64,000 bases of DNA. It comes from Glandiceps talaboti (Eukaryota > Hemichordata > Enteropneusta > Spengelidae). Shown one piece after another: positions 22,981-35,985 of the stretch (positions are counted from its first letter, which is position 1; the number at the start of each line of letters is the position of its first letter). Under the pieces are notes generated by a model that worked only from the letters and a program-made list of their open reading frames with translations, was not told the DNA's origin and made no database searches. The stretch is from assembly GCF_964340395.1 (NCBI RefSeq), contig NC_135552.1, forward strand, positions 6,005,494 to 6,069,493, in the 5' to 3' direction. A program made the position numbers and the translations under genes.

Positions 22981-23072
22981 GGAAACAGGTTCAGTGTGTA
23001 ATTACCATCAAGGATACATATGTATATATACATATGTATCCTTGATGGTAATTACACACTGAACCTGTTTCC
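22981..23072. repeat. Perfect 92-bp palindrome
   Basis: Two 46-bp arms with no spacer. The left arm starts ggaaacaggttcagtgtgta and the right arm is its exact reverse complement, centred at 23026/23027. It sits inside the Harbinger-like element. Confidence 0.95.
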
Positions 23073-23083
23073 ACAGAGCTAAA

Positions 23084-23152
23084 ATGTATGTATGTATGTA
23101 TGTATGTATACATATATATGTGTGTGTAAGTGTGTGTGTGTGTGTGTGTGAA
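23084..23152. repeat. (TATG)n then (TG)n microsatellite
   Basis: A run of tatg repeats followed by tg dinucleotides, next to the palindrome. Confidence 0.9.
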
Positions 23153-23496
23153 CAACTTGGAGTATATAAGAGTAATTCAGGGTGTATCAATTTAATTTTG
23201 TGTAGTGTTTTTATGCTTCACTAAATAGGTACATACAAACGTACACACTTCCATTTTAATACATAAATGAAAGTGTAGACATTTAATATTAAAGGCGATA
23301 TCAAGTGCTATCTCATGCAATGCTAAATGTTCTAACATATTAATTTTTTTCAATGACAAAATATTTCGCGGCCCCCCCTTTCAAACCATGAGAATTTACA
23401 TGGCCCCCCCTTCAAGCCTCCCATTTTTTTCATGCCCCCCCCCCAATTTCTCCCCAGCCCCCCCCCCCCCTGCCGTAAATTCTGTCCGGTCCCTAA

Positions 23497-24574
23497 GTTT
23501 ACAATAGACTACGTTTATTGGCATTTTATGCTGGTACGAGGCTGTTGCGTTGGACGAGGCTGCCGCATGGTTAGCAGCCATTGTTGTTTTCCAAATAAAA
23601 AACGGTTAGACATGAGCATCCCTGTCAATGTAACATTCTGGTGTGCATGCATTGTAGCTTTTGTGACATTTGCCAGAAAATCAACCCTGTTAAACAAATC
23701 TGTTAAAGTTCATGATCCAAGTAAATCACTATGTAGGAAGGATGTTGCCTTTAAACCAGAGGGCGCTATCCTTACCCTTAGACACACTAAGACAATTCAG
23801 TTTGATCAAAGGATCTTGCAAATCCCCATTACAAGCATTCCTAACTCACCACTTTGCCCAGTTGAGGCCTTACATTCCATGTTTTCTCATACACAGTCGG
23901 CCAAGCCTGACGACCAACTACTGTATTCATGTAAGCAACCACCGGACAAAAACAGGTGCTCCAGTGCCTATCACATGACAAATTTGTAAAATTACTCAAA
24001 ATTGTGTTGAAGTCAGCGGGCTATGACACAACAAAATATTCCGGTGACTCTTTTCGCAGAGGGGGTGCCTCTTTTGCATTCAGTATTGGCATCCCCCCTT
24101 TGTTAATCAAACAACAAGGAGACTGGAAATCCAATGCGTTTGAGAGGTATATTCACTTTAAAGATGAAACAAAACAGAAAATGGTCAAGGCAATTAATGG
24201 CAGTAGCCATGAACATTTAGGTTGGTGTGGCTAGTAGACTATTGCATGTAAGTGTTAGTCTTGTGTTGGGGGTTTGGCAGAGTTGTGTTGTCAATAAAGA
24301 TTGAGCTTTTACCCCCAACACTGTTTTGTATGTTCTGTAGTTTGTTAGCATAAAGTTTACAATAGACTACGTTTATTGGCATTTTATGCTGGTACGAGGC
24401 TGTTGCGTTGGACGAGGCTGCCGCATGGTTAGCAGCCATTGTTGTTTTCAAGCACATTTGCTTGCCAGTGTAAAAGAAATTTTTTTTTCTGCCTTTGCAG
24501 AGTTGTGTTGTCAATAAAGATTGACCTTATACCCCCAACACTGTTTTGTATGTTCTGTAGTTTGTTAGCATAAA
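23497..24574 (+). mobile_element. DIRS-order remnant with split direct repeats, U3
   Basis: Same element as in U1, with the same A1-ORF-B1-A2-B2 order. The Harbinger-like element 21209-23493 sits exactly against its left end. The A tract after A1 is short here (about six A), against more than twenty in U1. Confidence 0.78.
23610..24234 (+). pseudogene. Tyrosine recombinase remnant, U3
   Basis: Same YR region as U1. It carries Asp in place of the HxxR His (24046-24048) but keeps RGG after it. It has the shared frameshift at the PIT/DKF junction. Confidence 0.78.
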
Positions 24575-26742
24575 TTTCTGATAATGATATTGCTACCTAT
24601 GGTATATATACATGTTTGTGTTATTATACACTGCTGCAGAAAAACATGGAACGGATGGTTTGGTACGGAAGGTACAACTTGCTTACCACTGCCATTTCGG
24701 TAATAGAGAGACCAATCCAAAGATTCGTGTTGCTCATTGCCACTGACAGGGATAAATACTAATTGCGATCATTAGACTAAACACTAATTGCTACCTAAGT
24801 GCACATGTATAATTTATTGTTTTAGTTAAATAGATATGCATTTGCAGAGAGGTGTAACTGCTGATAATCCAGTCCAGTAAGAATTTAATACAGCGCCCTC
24901 TAGTCTCTGGTTTTGTTCATTCGTAATGTAAACAATGTTGTCAATAACGATAGAAGCCGTTTTGATCAGTTGTTCAGCTTCGCGACATCTTCACCCCAAA
25001 TGTTGGTATATATTTATTATTGACTTTATTGATACTAGCGATCGTTGAACATTATCACTATGGTTACTGATTACCAAGACTAGTTTTCAAATGATACAAC
25101 GGATTTCACAACTGTTAATTGTAGTAAGTAGAATCCGTGTGTTACTCCCATAGTAAATGCACATTTCTTGAATGTATTTTAACCAACTGGGAAACAGTGT
25201 TGAGTATGCCGACTTCACGAATTCTAGGAAAAATAAAGTATTATTACGATTGTCTACTTTGTGTACGCGAGTGTGCAAGCCTAGTTACGTGACTTGTCAG
25301 CCACGCCGCCCCAAGCTGTCACTTCTAAAGTGGCGTGATCGCAGGGCCTAAAAGAGGGTGATTGTCACGTCATTCATCAATCGATAAACTAGGGAGAGTT
25401 TGATGAATAAGATATTTCAATGCACAGGAAATCTACAGTATGTGGGAACCACTTGTCACTTGTTTCTCATCTTATTACACATATAACAAGTTGCATTTCA
25501 TTTTCTACGTTCGAAAGCAACAAAAATTTGAGATATTGTTATTTTCTGAAAGCAAAATCTACCTCGTGATCATTTTCAAAAGCAAAGAAACTTTGCCTGA
25601 CTGGAATGAAAGTTGTCGTTCGTTTTCTTAAATCTAACAGATTATATCTCGAGATCATATTTTAGCCCATCCAAAACAAAATATAGACACATTTAATTTC
25701 GAGATATCATTTCCGTTTAAAAACTAAATAAAATAAAACAAAGCAAAATATAACAGTCTCAAACCATTTACGTGTATATTTAGGATTTCTAAAATACTAC
25801 ATTACACCCACGCGATACTTGTTACATTTTAATAGCTTATTAAAATTTGGAGGTGTACAGTGTTCGTAAAGCAATTTCCAAACTTTCGCCTAATAGTTTG
25901 TAGGTGTAATGTTACGTGAATTGACACAATTGCTAAATGTCTACGATAATATAGTAAACACACAGACTTCCACCCACCAAATACATCTCTTCCTTACGGA
26001 AGGAAAACCAAGCCAGCAAAGTCAGAAAACATATGCCTGAACATGGAAGCATAAGGGAAGCCTCCATGGTCTCAAAAATGAAATGCAAGAGTACGGCTCG
26101 GACCAAATTAGTTTGCCAAAATTACGAGGGGAACTTAATTACGGAGAAAAATTGTTGTGGTGAGTAGTATTAAGAATAAGTCACACTACTGCACCATGAA
26201 TTGAATAGTGACTGACATTAAAGATACTAATCTAACCTGTCTCAAAGATTGATACGTTCGTTTCCCATGTTATCAATCGTTTATTTATTCAAAATGTTCA
26301 ATGATAATGTCAAGTGTACGATTGTCATCCAGCAGGACATCAATCTTCTTCGTACTCTAATTTTGGACTAAACTCTGGTTGCTTCAATAATTTCCCACAA
26401 ATATCCATATGTCGCTTGGTAAGATCTAGATGAAAGGAAAAAGAAGTGAATAGCAGTTAAGTTAAAGGTCTTATAAGTATGCCCAAGGACAGAGGGTTCA
26501 GGCCAGGTTTCTTCGATACATTACTGAAACAGCATACTGCAGCCCAGTTATACATTAAGACAAGATTATGCAGTACATTATACCGTGCACAAGCCAGGTA
26601 TAACAAACAGTGCGGTATAATTACTCTGGGCGTTCCATGTCACGACAACGCTGTTGTATTCGAAATACGTCAAAATGTTCAAAATTGCAATTACTTTCCT
26701 CGATTTTTTTTCATATTCTGGCTATGATGTAATTGCATCATT

Positions 26743-26874
26743 CCCAATATTTTCGTCATTCAGTAGGAAAATATTCATGACCTAAGGGTTGTCACTACTC
26801 GTCTACCGATTCGTAGTGACAGGGCTCCTTAGGTCACTCATAATTTCCTTGGCTGAACGGAGAAAAATATTGGG
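26743..26874. repeat. Imperfect foldback repeat (U3 copy)
   Basis: Same 132-bp hairpin, with one substitution in the right arm (gctcctt). Confidence 0.65.
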
Positions 26875-27073
26875 GAATAATATTTAAGTGTAAAGTCTCA
26901 ACCACACTGTCCATTTTATAGCGTATGCAAATTCAATAGTCTTATTTAGCACAACTCAGCCATCTGGTAGGTTAATATGCGAATGCCTACTGATTTACAA
27001 AGGACTGGTAGTCTAATTATAACATAATAATTTACTTTTTACCAAGTAAAACACAAACTAAACACTCACTAAT

Positions 27074-27273
27074 TTATATACATAGAAAATAAGTTTGGCT
27101 AGGGTCAAACGTGGCAAGGTTTACATGCTTTGCTAAATATGTCACCACTTTGTGACTCAATTTGTAAAATTGACCCCTCCCCTCCGAGTCCCATTCATTA
27201 CTGGGACAAGCCATTAGCCAAGCAAGTTGACTTGTTATCAAAGAGTACCAATATTTACACATGTGATGATGGG
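27074..27273 (-). CDS. ATP-grasp gene copy 4, tentative last exon
   Basis: Counterpart of 41-240, open and in the same phase. Support is limited to the in-phase join. Confidence 0.33.
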
Positions 27274-27657
27274 CTCTTACATAACACAAGTAAACAGCTG
27301 TAAAACCTCTATTCGGCCGTCTGCATGGACTGCAATTGAGGCAAACCTTATCTCCGTCTTATATCAGTTGTTATCAATTTATTAGGCTATTATAAGTAAC
27401 GCTACAAACAGCTTTAGAGATGCAAACAACTTTTATGACACCCGTTTTCGCCAGGCAAACCCGCGGGTTTGTTGCACTTGGACCGCTAATGGTTTGTGAA
27501 TGTCATGTTCATCTGTTCCTCCCCCCATCTATAACTACTGAAGGTTCATGGGTTAAGACTACGGACATTGAAAAAACAGAGTTATGTGATTGTTAAAAGG
27601 GGTAAGATATGAACAGCTAAACACTTTTAAAGTTGGGTTCATGTATAAGTAAATGCA

Positions 27658-28173
27658 TAGTCTATCAGCTAGCCCTCGGATGTTCTTCCGATAAAATACG
27701 ACACACAGCCGAACAATGCTATCGAGGATGGAACATCCGAGGTCTAGCGAATGTCATCAGGATATAAATAACTGCCAATCAGAGAACCGTATTAGCGACA
27801 AGCACAAACAGAGGACAATAGCTAAATTTTCATGCATATTCATCCTCAGGAGGGGCTTGTAAAAATAACCACCAATGCGTTAACTAAAATGTGTGAATGA
27901 CAACGTCTACACACTCATCAAACACAATTACCATAAACTGATAAGACATAGTAATGACATAAATGTGTTTGTCAACATCTCCATGCAGAGATTGAATATA
28001 TTAAAGTATACATATGCATATATGGCCCAACCCACCGCTTATCGTAATCTCAATGGAATGTCCGGTTTGAAAATGACATTCGCTAGACTGTTCGGGCAGG
28101 CCCTCACATGCGAACTTCGTTCGCTTATACTTATAGCATCAAAAGAAAGCCCGAACGTCTAGCAGCAAGACTA
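27658..28173. mobile_element. 516-bp MITE in U4
   Basis: Same insertion as in U2 and U3, identical length, flanked by gtaaatgca on both sides. Confidence 0.85.
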
Positions 28174-28231
28174 GTAAATGCAAAATGTGTGTACATACAT
28201 TTATGGAGACAGACATGGACATTTTTATTAC

Positions 28232-29482
28232 CTGTGTATGTACTGCCTGTGATGGTCACATAACCGAGAATTGTACCCCCTTCTCCAACTGATGTTATTT
28301 CCTCACCAGGCTTATACACTGGAATAACTTCTCCAATTTCCGCTGCTTTCTCAAAATCAAATAGGTCTTCTGCTTTGCCTGTGGCAAGTGTGGTAATTAA
28401 ACCACACATGCCATCAAGACCACTTGAAACGGGCGGTTTTGGTTCAACACACCTGTTAATGTTTAGCAAGGTTGCACACTGGTCGGCATTTTCAACACAG
28501 CTACGATTTAGAGGTGATGTAGATGAATTCATCCGGGGGTTGACCTCCAACACCTTGATATCACCGTTGGGCAACAGAAAGAATTCTATATTGAAAAACT
28601 GTTTGTCAAAACCCTTAGCAATGGCTTTTCTAACTGTGGCGTCATACAATGCCCACAGTCTTTCTGCAAGACAGGGATTCGTCTCCGAGCGTAGAAGTAC
28701 TTCGCCTTTCATGGACAAAGGGTGACTTTTCCAGAACGTAATTTCAAGCAGGACGAAGTGATAGACCTTTCCATTGAAGACGCATCCTTCTGCACATAAC
28801 ACTTTTTTATCCATGACATGTTCCTCTAAGATGAGGCAGTTCTTTAGAAGGTACGGGTACATTTCTGAGTTGGCATATTTATCCATGAATGACTTGGTAA
28901 AACCATGCATACTATGACTTTGACTTTGAGACCATGTTGTTAAGTAGTTCTGTATGTCACTTACTGACGAGACACGTTTTACTCCAAATGATGCAGTATC
29001 AGTGCATGGCTTCAGAAATCCTTTACCTCCCATTGCAGCTAGAGCTTCTTTTAACTTGTTTTCATCTGCTTCGTCAACATCTATGATGGTGTGATTTAGC
29101 GTCGCTTCCTTCGGGTCAAGATACATACGTGTGTAGTACTTGTGGAATGACAGTAATACGGACTCCAATGAGGGTCCTGTGATGTGGAGAAACATTTCCG
29201 CTAAGGTAGCATGTACCAAGGCACCAATATCATCCATACTTATAACTTGTTGTATTCCATTACTGTGTATAACCTCGGCACACCGCTCGATGTATTGGAG
29301 CAGATCCAGTTCTTTGTCCCATTTAACTTTATAAAAATCAAACTCTTCTTTGGTACCATTTGGGATAGCATCGATTCTGGAACCAATGCAACGGTCCTTA
29401 AATTCACAGCACACCATCAATACGGCTGATATGTTCGATTTGGCTTTGTCGTTGCCTTCTTTGGTGTGTGAATCCATCATTT
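28232..29482 (-). CDS. ATP-grasp ligase-like gene, copy 4, exon 2
   Basis: Intact 1251-bp exon 2, nearly identical to copy 2, with a private His for Arg in AEVIHSNG. ATP-grasp motifs FLKPCTDTASFGV, ILEEH and VLEVNPR are complete, and splice sites are conserved. A MITE follows in the inferred intron 2. Exon 1 carries the shared stop at 29897-29899. Confidence 0.82.
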
Positions 29483-29787
29483 CTGTATACGAAATTCAAA
29501 ACAAATATGAGAAAACAATGTACCATCAGCTGCACATTAGTGTGTGAACTGGCTATGGTAGCAAACTAAGATAGTAAAAAAATATCAATGACACAGTACG
29601 TAATCATTAAGCACCTACATACCACAGCTTCTTTTAAGAAACCCATTTTGTTAAAACAATTCTCGCCTCAGAAATAGCAACCCTGCAACTCACCTAAATG
29701 ACATATATATGACCCATGGGTGTGAACGAGCTAATGATCCTCGTAACCGAGTTTGGGAGAAGCTCTATTGCAAAATCATCAACTCAC

Positions 29788-29950
29788 CTTGACTGTCTTT
29801 AGTTTTGAGAGAAGACGTTTTGAAGTTCGTAGCGTAATCGCCGATGAGTGATATCACCAATGCGATCTCAGTGGCTATAATGTATCGGTCAATATGTTAT
29901 GGCAATATAGTGCTTCGGTTATATGCATCACAATTGAGACTACCCCTCAT
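29788..29950 (-). pseudogene. ATP-grasp gene copy 4, exon 1 with premature stop
   Basis: Same exon as 11722-11884, with TAA in place of GAA at 29897-29899. The donor is intact. Confidence 0.5.
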
Positions 29951-32900
29951 TATAAAATGAACTAAGCCACGACCCAAAAGACAACCTTGGCCTCCTTTTG
30001 CTTTGTTATTTGAAATGAGTGCGGAGTGGACTAGCTACGCAGCAATGAAGGACTCACAACAACAGATAAAGTGGGCACAACATTTAAATATGGTGACAAT
30101 GAACACCTTTCGAAAAACGTTCACACTATAGTATGTATGAATAGTTAACAGAAATAACAACCCTGTATTTCACCTAAATGCCTTGAGTATGAATCATAGT
30201 GTGACTGAGATAACGATCCTCGTAACCGAATTTGGGAGATGTCTTGTCCAAACGCATGAACTAGCTTTGACTGTGGATTTTTGAAGTTCGTAGCGTAATC
30301 GTCAGTGAGTGATATTACCAATGTGACCTCGGTGGTTATAATTGTTCATCAATATGTTCTGACTATGCTAATGCAAATTGCAAATTTCACAAATTGCGAC
30401 TACCTCTCACTATGAAATGAACTAAGCACCGGTACCGACACAAAAAATTCGTAATTTGGAAGAATGAATATTACTGACGAATGCAGTAATGAAGAACTCA
30501 CTACAACTAGGCCATGTACTGATAACGTGGGACACAACATTGAAAGATATAGTGATAGTGAACACACTGTGTTGGAAAAGCTGTCACACTTTACTACATG
30601 GAATAGAGAACACTTCTACGCCACTGCAACATTATGAAATAAAAAGGCAATCTTTACGGTTGAAATAAAAAGCATTGAATCGAATCAAGAAACAATGTGA
30701 TGCATTAAAGAAAATATATGTGTACTGCAGACTGCAATTACCTTGAGGCATACAAAGAATCTCAAAGCGAATAAAGGAGGCCGTCATTAAACATGAGAGT
30801 TCGATGAGAGCTCTGATAACCAAAGCCAAAGTGACCCCCCAGTAACGACCTCATTTTCGACAATGACCCCTTCACACACACACCACTGTATATTTTAACA
30901 TAGCATTTTATAGGTCGCACTGTGAGATGTTATTATCACACCATATGAATATAATGGAATATTGCTATTTATTACTAGACCACTAAACACATTACTTTTG
31001 GTAAAATTTAGTTTTCTTTGTACATGTTTATCTAGAATCTATGGAACATGTAATATCGTCAGGGTATCTCAGTACACAGCCTAAAGCCATGGGAGACTAT
31101 CATTACTTGCAGTTAATACAACTTTTTCTATTAAAATTATTTTTTTACAAATGTTAACCAGAAAGCAACATAAATTAATTTCTGATAATGATATTGCTAC
31201 CTATGGTATATATACCTGTTTGTGTTATTATACACTGCTGCAGAAAAAAAAACATGGTACGGATGGTTTGGTACGGAAGGTACAACATACTTACCACTGC
31301 CATTTCGGTAATAGAGAGTCAAATCCAAATATTCGTATTGCTCATTGCCACTGACAGGGATAAATACTAATTGCGATCATTAGACTAAACACTAATTGCT
31401 ACCTAAGTGCAAATGTATAATTTATTTTTTTTAGTTAAATAGATATGCATTTGCAGAGAGGTGTAACTGCTGATAATCCAGTCCAGTAAGAATTTAATAC
31501 AGCGCCCTCAAGTCTCTGGTTCTGTTCATTCGTAATGTAAACAATGTTGTCAATAACAATAGAAGCCGTTTTGATCAATTGTTCAGCTTCGCGACATCTT
31601 CACCCCCCAAATGTAGGTATATATTTATTATTGACTTTATTGATACTAGCGATCATTGAGCATTATCACTATGGTTACTGATTACCAAGATTAGTTTTCA
31701 AATGATGAATCAGATATTTCAATGCACAGGAAATCTACAGTATGTGGGAACCACTTGTCACTTGTTTCTCATCTTATTACACATATAACAAGTTGCATTT
31801 CATTTTCTACGTTCGAAAGCAACAAAAATTTGAGATATTGTTATTTTCTGAAAGCAAAATCTACCTCGTGATCATTTTCAAAAGCAAAGAAACTTTGCCT
31901 GACTGGATTGAAAGTTGTCGTTCGTTTTCTTAAATCTAACAGATTATATCTCGAGATCATATTTTAGCCCATCCAAAACAAAATATAGACACATTTAATT
32001 TCGAGATATCATTTCCGTTTAAAAACTAAATAAAATAAAACAAAGCAAAATATAACATTCTCAAACCATTTACGTGTATATTTAGGATTTCTAAAATACT
32101 ACATTACACCCACGCGATACTTGTTACATTTTAATAGCTTATTAAAATTTGGAGGTGTACAGTGTTCGTAAAGCAATTTCCAAACTTTCGCCTAATAGTT
32201 TGTAGGTGTAATGTTACGTGAATTGACACAATTGCTAAATGTCTACGATAATATAGTAAACACACAGACTTCCACCCATCAAATACATCTCTTCCTTACG
32301 GAAGGAAAACCAAGCCAGCAAAGTCAGAAAACATATGCCTGAACATGGAAGTATAAGGGAAGCCTCCATGGTCTCAGTACGGCTCGGACCAAATTAGTTT
32401 GCCAAAATTACGGGGAGAACTTAATTACGGAGAAAAATTGTTGTAGTGAGTAGTATTAAGAATAAGTCATACTACTGCGACATGAATTGAGTAGTGACTG
32501 ACATTAAAGATACTAATCTATCCTGTCTCAAAGATTGATACGTTCGTTTCCCATGTTATCAATCGTTTGTTTATTCAAAATGTTCAATGATAATGTCAAG
32601 TGTACGATTGTCATCCAGCAGGACATCAATCTTCTCCGTACTCTAATTTTGGACTAAACTCTGGTTGCTTCAATAATTTCCCACAAATATCCATATGTCG
32701 CTTGGTAAGATCTAGATGAAAGGAAAAAGAAGTGAATACCAGTTATTATAAGTTAAATGTCTTATAAGTATGCCCAAGGACAGAGGGGGTTCAGGCCAGG
32801 TTTCTTCGATACATTACTGAAACAGCATACTGCAGCCCAGTTATACATTAAGACAAGATTATGCAGTACATTATACCGTGCACAAGCCAGGTATAACAAA

Positions 32901-33035
32901 CAGTGCGGTATAATTACTCTGGGCGTTCCATGTCACGACAACGCTGTTGTATTCGAAATACGTCAAAATGTTCAAAATAGCAATTACTTTCCTCGATTTT
33001 TTTTCATATTCTGGCTATGATGTAATTGCATCATT

Positions 33036-33167
33036 CCCAATATTTTCGTCATTCAGTAGGAAAATATTCATGACCTAAGGGTTGTCACTACTCGTCTACC
33101 GATTCGTAGTGACAGGGCCCCTTAGGTCACTCATAATTTCCTTGGCTGAACGGAGAAAAATATTGGG
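33036..33167. repeat. Imperfect foldback repeat (U4 copy)
   Basis: Same 132-bp hairpin. U5 lacks it because the array ends first. Confidence 0.65.
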
Positions 33168-33366
33168 GAATAATATTTAAGTGTAAAGTCTCAACCACAC
33201 TGTCCATTTTATAGCGTATGCAAATTCAATAGTCTTATTTAGCACAACTCAGCCATCTGGTAGGTTAATATGCGAATGCCTACTGATTTACAAAGGACTG
33301 GTAGTCTAATTATAACATAATAATTTACTTTTTACCAAGTAAAACACAAACTAAACACTCACTAAT

Positions 33367-33566
33367 TTATATACATAGAAAATAAGTTTGGCTAGGGTCA
33401 AACGTGGCAAGGTTTACATGCTTTGCTAAATATGTCACCACTTTGTGACTCAATTTGTAAAATTGACCCCTCCCCTCCGAGTCCCATTCATTACTGGGAC
33501 AAGCCATTTGCCAAGCAAGTTGACTTGTTATCAAAGAGTACCAATATTTACACATGTGATGATGGG
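33367..33566 (-). CDS. ATP-grasp gene copy 5, tentative last exon
   Basis: Counterpart of 41-240, with Gln in AWQMACPS as in copy 1. It is open and in phase, with a weak acceptor. Confidence 0.33.
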
Positions 33567-34002
33567 CTCTTACATAACACAAGTAAACAGCTGTAAAACC
33601 TCTATTCGGCCGTCTGCATGGACTGCAATTGAGGCAAACCTTATCTCCGTCTTATATCAGTTGTTATCAATTTATTAGGCTATTATACGTAACGCTACAA
33701 ACAGCTTTAGAGATGCAAACAACTTTTATGACACCCGTTTTCGCCAGGCAAACCCGCGGGTTTGTTGCACTTGGACCGCTAATGGTTTGTGAATGTCATG
33801 TTCATCTGTTCCTCCCCCCCATCTATAACTACTGAAGGTTCATGGGTTAAGACTACGGACATTGAAAAAACAGAGTTATGTGATTGTTAAAAGGGGTAAG
33901 ATATGAACAGCTAAACACTTTTATAAAGTTGGGTTCATGTATAAGTAAATGCAAAATGTGTGTACGTACATTTATGGAGACAGACATGGACATTTTTATT
34001 AC

Positions 34003-35253
34003 CTGTGTATGTACTGCCTGTGATGGTCACAAAACCGAGAATTGTACCCCCTTCTCCAACTGATGTTATTTCCTCACCAGGCTTATACACTGGAATAACT
34101 TCTCCAATTTCCGCTGCTTTCTCAAAATCAAATAGGTCTTCTGCTTTGCCTGTGGCAAGTGTGGTAATTAAACCACACATGCCATCAAGACCACTTGAAA
34201 CGGGCGGTTTTGGTTCAACACACCTGTTAATGTTTAGCAAGGTTGCACACTGGTCGGCATTTTCAACACAGCTACGATTTAGAGGTGATGTAGATGAAAT
34301 CATCCGGGGGTTGACCTCCAACACCTTGATATCACCGTTGGGCAACAGAAAGAATTCTATATTGAAAAACTGTTTGTCAAAACCCTTAGCAATGGCTTTT
34401 CTAACTGTGGCGTCGTACAATGCCCACAGTCTTTCTGCAAGATAGGGATTCGTCTCCGAATGTAGAAGTACTTCGCCTTTCATGGACAAAGGGTGACTTT
34501 TCCAGAACGTAATTTCAAGCAGGACGAAGTGATAGACCTTTCCATTGAAGACGCATCCTTCTGCACGTAACACTTTTTTATCCATGACATGTTCCTCTAA
34601 GATGAGGCAGTTCTTTAGAAGGTACGGGTACATTTCTGAGTTGGCATATTTATCCATGAATGACTTGGTAAAACCATGCATACTATGACTTTGACTTTGA
34701 GACCATGTTGTTAAGTAGTTCTGTATGTCACTTACTGACGAGACACGTTTTACTCCAAATGATGCAGTATCAGTGCATGGCTTCAGAAATCCTTTACCTC
34801 CCATTGCAGCTAGAGCTTCTTTTAACTTGTTTTCATCTGCTTCGTCAACATCTATGATGGTGTGATTTAGCGTCGCTTCCTTCGGGTCAAGATACATACG
34901 TGTGTAGTACTTGTGGAATGACAGTAATACGGACTCCAACGAGGGTCCTGTGATGTGGAGAAACATTTCCGCTAAGGTAGCATGTACCAAGGCACCAATA
35001 TCATCCATACTTATAACTTGTTGTATTCCATTACTGCGTATAACCTCGGCACACCGCTCGATGTATTGGAGCAGATCCAGTTCTTTGTCCCATTTAACTT
35101 TATAAAAATCAAACTCTTCTTTGGTACCATTTGGGATAGCATCGATTCTGGAACCAATGCAACGGTCCTTAAATTCACAGCACACAACCAATACGGCTGA
35201 TATGTTCGATTTGGCTTTGTCGTTGCCTTCTTTGGTGTGTGAATCCATCATTT
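34003..35253 (-). CDS. ATP-grasp ligase-like gene, copy 5, exon 2
   Basis: Intact 1251-bp exon 2, closest to copy 1 (Tyr before LAERLW, Ile after NPRM, Phe in ILGFVTI) but with the Trp codon that copy 1 has lost. Private changes are Arg for Cys in KKVLRAEG and His for Arg in VLLHSETN. ATP-grasp motifs are complete. There is no MITE in the following intron. Exon 1 has the stop shared with copies 2 and 4, although most other markers group copy 5 with copy 1. Confidence 0.82.
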
Positions 35254-35557
35254 CTGTATACGAAATTCAAAACAAATATGAGAAAACAATGTAGCATCAG
35301 CTGCACATTAGTATGTGACCAGGCTATGGTAGCAAACTAAGATAGTAAAAAATATCAATGACACAGTACGTAATCATTAAGCACCTACATACCACAGCTT
35401 CTTTTAAGAAAACCATTTTGTTAAAACAATTCTCGCCTCAGAAATAGCAACCCTGCAACTCACCTAAATGACATATATATGACCCATGGGTGTGAACGAG
35501 CTAATGATCCTCGTAACCTAGTTTGGGAGAAGCTCTATTGCAAACTCATCAACTCAC

Positions 35558-35720
35558 CTTGACTGTCTTTAGTCTTGAGAGAAGACGTTTTGAGGTTCGC
35601 AGCGTAATCGTCGATGAGTGATATCACCAATGCGATCTCAGTGGCTATAATGTATCGGTCAATATGTTATGGCAATATAGTGCTTCGGTTATATGCATCA
35701 CAATTGCGACTACCTCTCAT
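35558..35720 (-). pseudogene. ATP-grasp gene copy 5, exon 1 with premature stop
   Basis: Same exon as 2231-2393 with the GAA-to-TAA change at 35667-35669. Its presence here as well as in U2 and U4 suggests gene conversion, or that the stop is ancestral and was lost in U1 and U3. Confidence 0.5.
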
Positions 35721-35985
35721 TATAAAATGAACTAAGCCACGACCCAAAAGATAACCTTGGCCTCATTTTGCTTTGTTATTTGAAACGAGGGCGGGGTGGA
35801 CTAGCTACGCAGCAATGAAGGACTCACAACAACAGGTAAAGCGGGACACAACATTTAAAGATGGTGACAATGAACACCTTTCGAAAAACGTTCACACTAT
35901 AGTATGTATGAATATTTAACAGAAATAACAACCCTGTATTTCACCTAAATGCCTTGAGAATGAACCATAGTGTGACTGAGATAAC

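Larger units (their letters stand above)
21209..23493. mobile_element. Harbinger-like non-autonomous DNA transposon, U3 only
   Basis: The terminal inverted repeats begin GGGACCGGACAGAATTTACG and match perfectly for 28 bp, continuing imperfectly to about 45. They are flanked by TAA on both sides (21206-21208, 23494-23496). A 3-bp TAA target duplication with G-rich termini is typical of PIF/Harbinger. No transposase frame is visible. The interior has C-rich direct repeats near both ends, three ~115-bp diverged repeats (about 21825, 21944 and 22055), two (TA)n tracts, hammerhead-like motifs and a palindrome. It is inserted exactly at the left edge of the split-direct-repeat element. Confidence 0.78.
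15269..27033. repeat. Tandem segmental duplication unit U3 (mosaic)
   Basis: Third and longest copy, 11765 bp. The left part matches U2 and U4 (MITE present, shared substitutions such as Cys and Asn codons in exon 2). The right part matches U1 and U5 (LINE, recombinase element and 309-bp segment present). The switch lies inside exon 2 between about 17404 and 17647. A Harbinger-like element (21209-23493) is found only here. Confidence 0.93.
27034..33326. repeat. Tandem segmental duplication unit U4
   Basis: Fourth copy, 6293 bp, with the same layout as U2: MITE at 27658-28173, empty LINE site at 30214/30215, no recombinase element, no 309-bp segment. Its tail has private small indels near 32377, 32750 and 32788. 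Confidence 0.95.
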
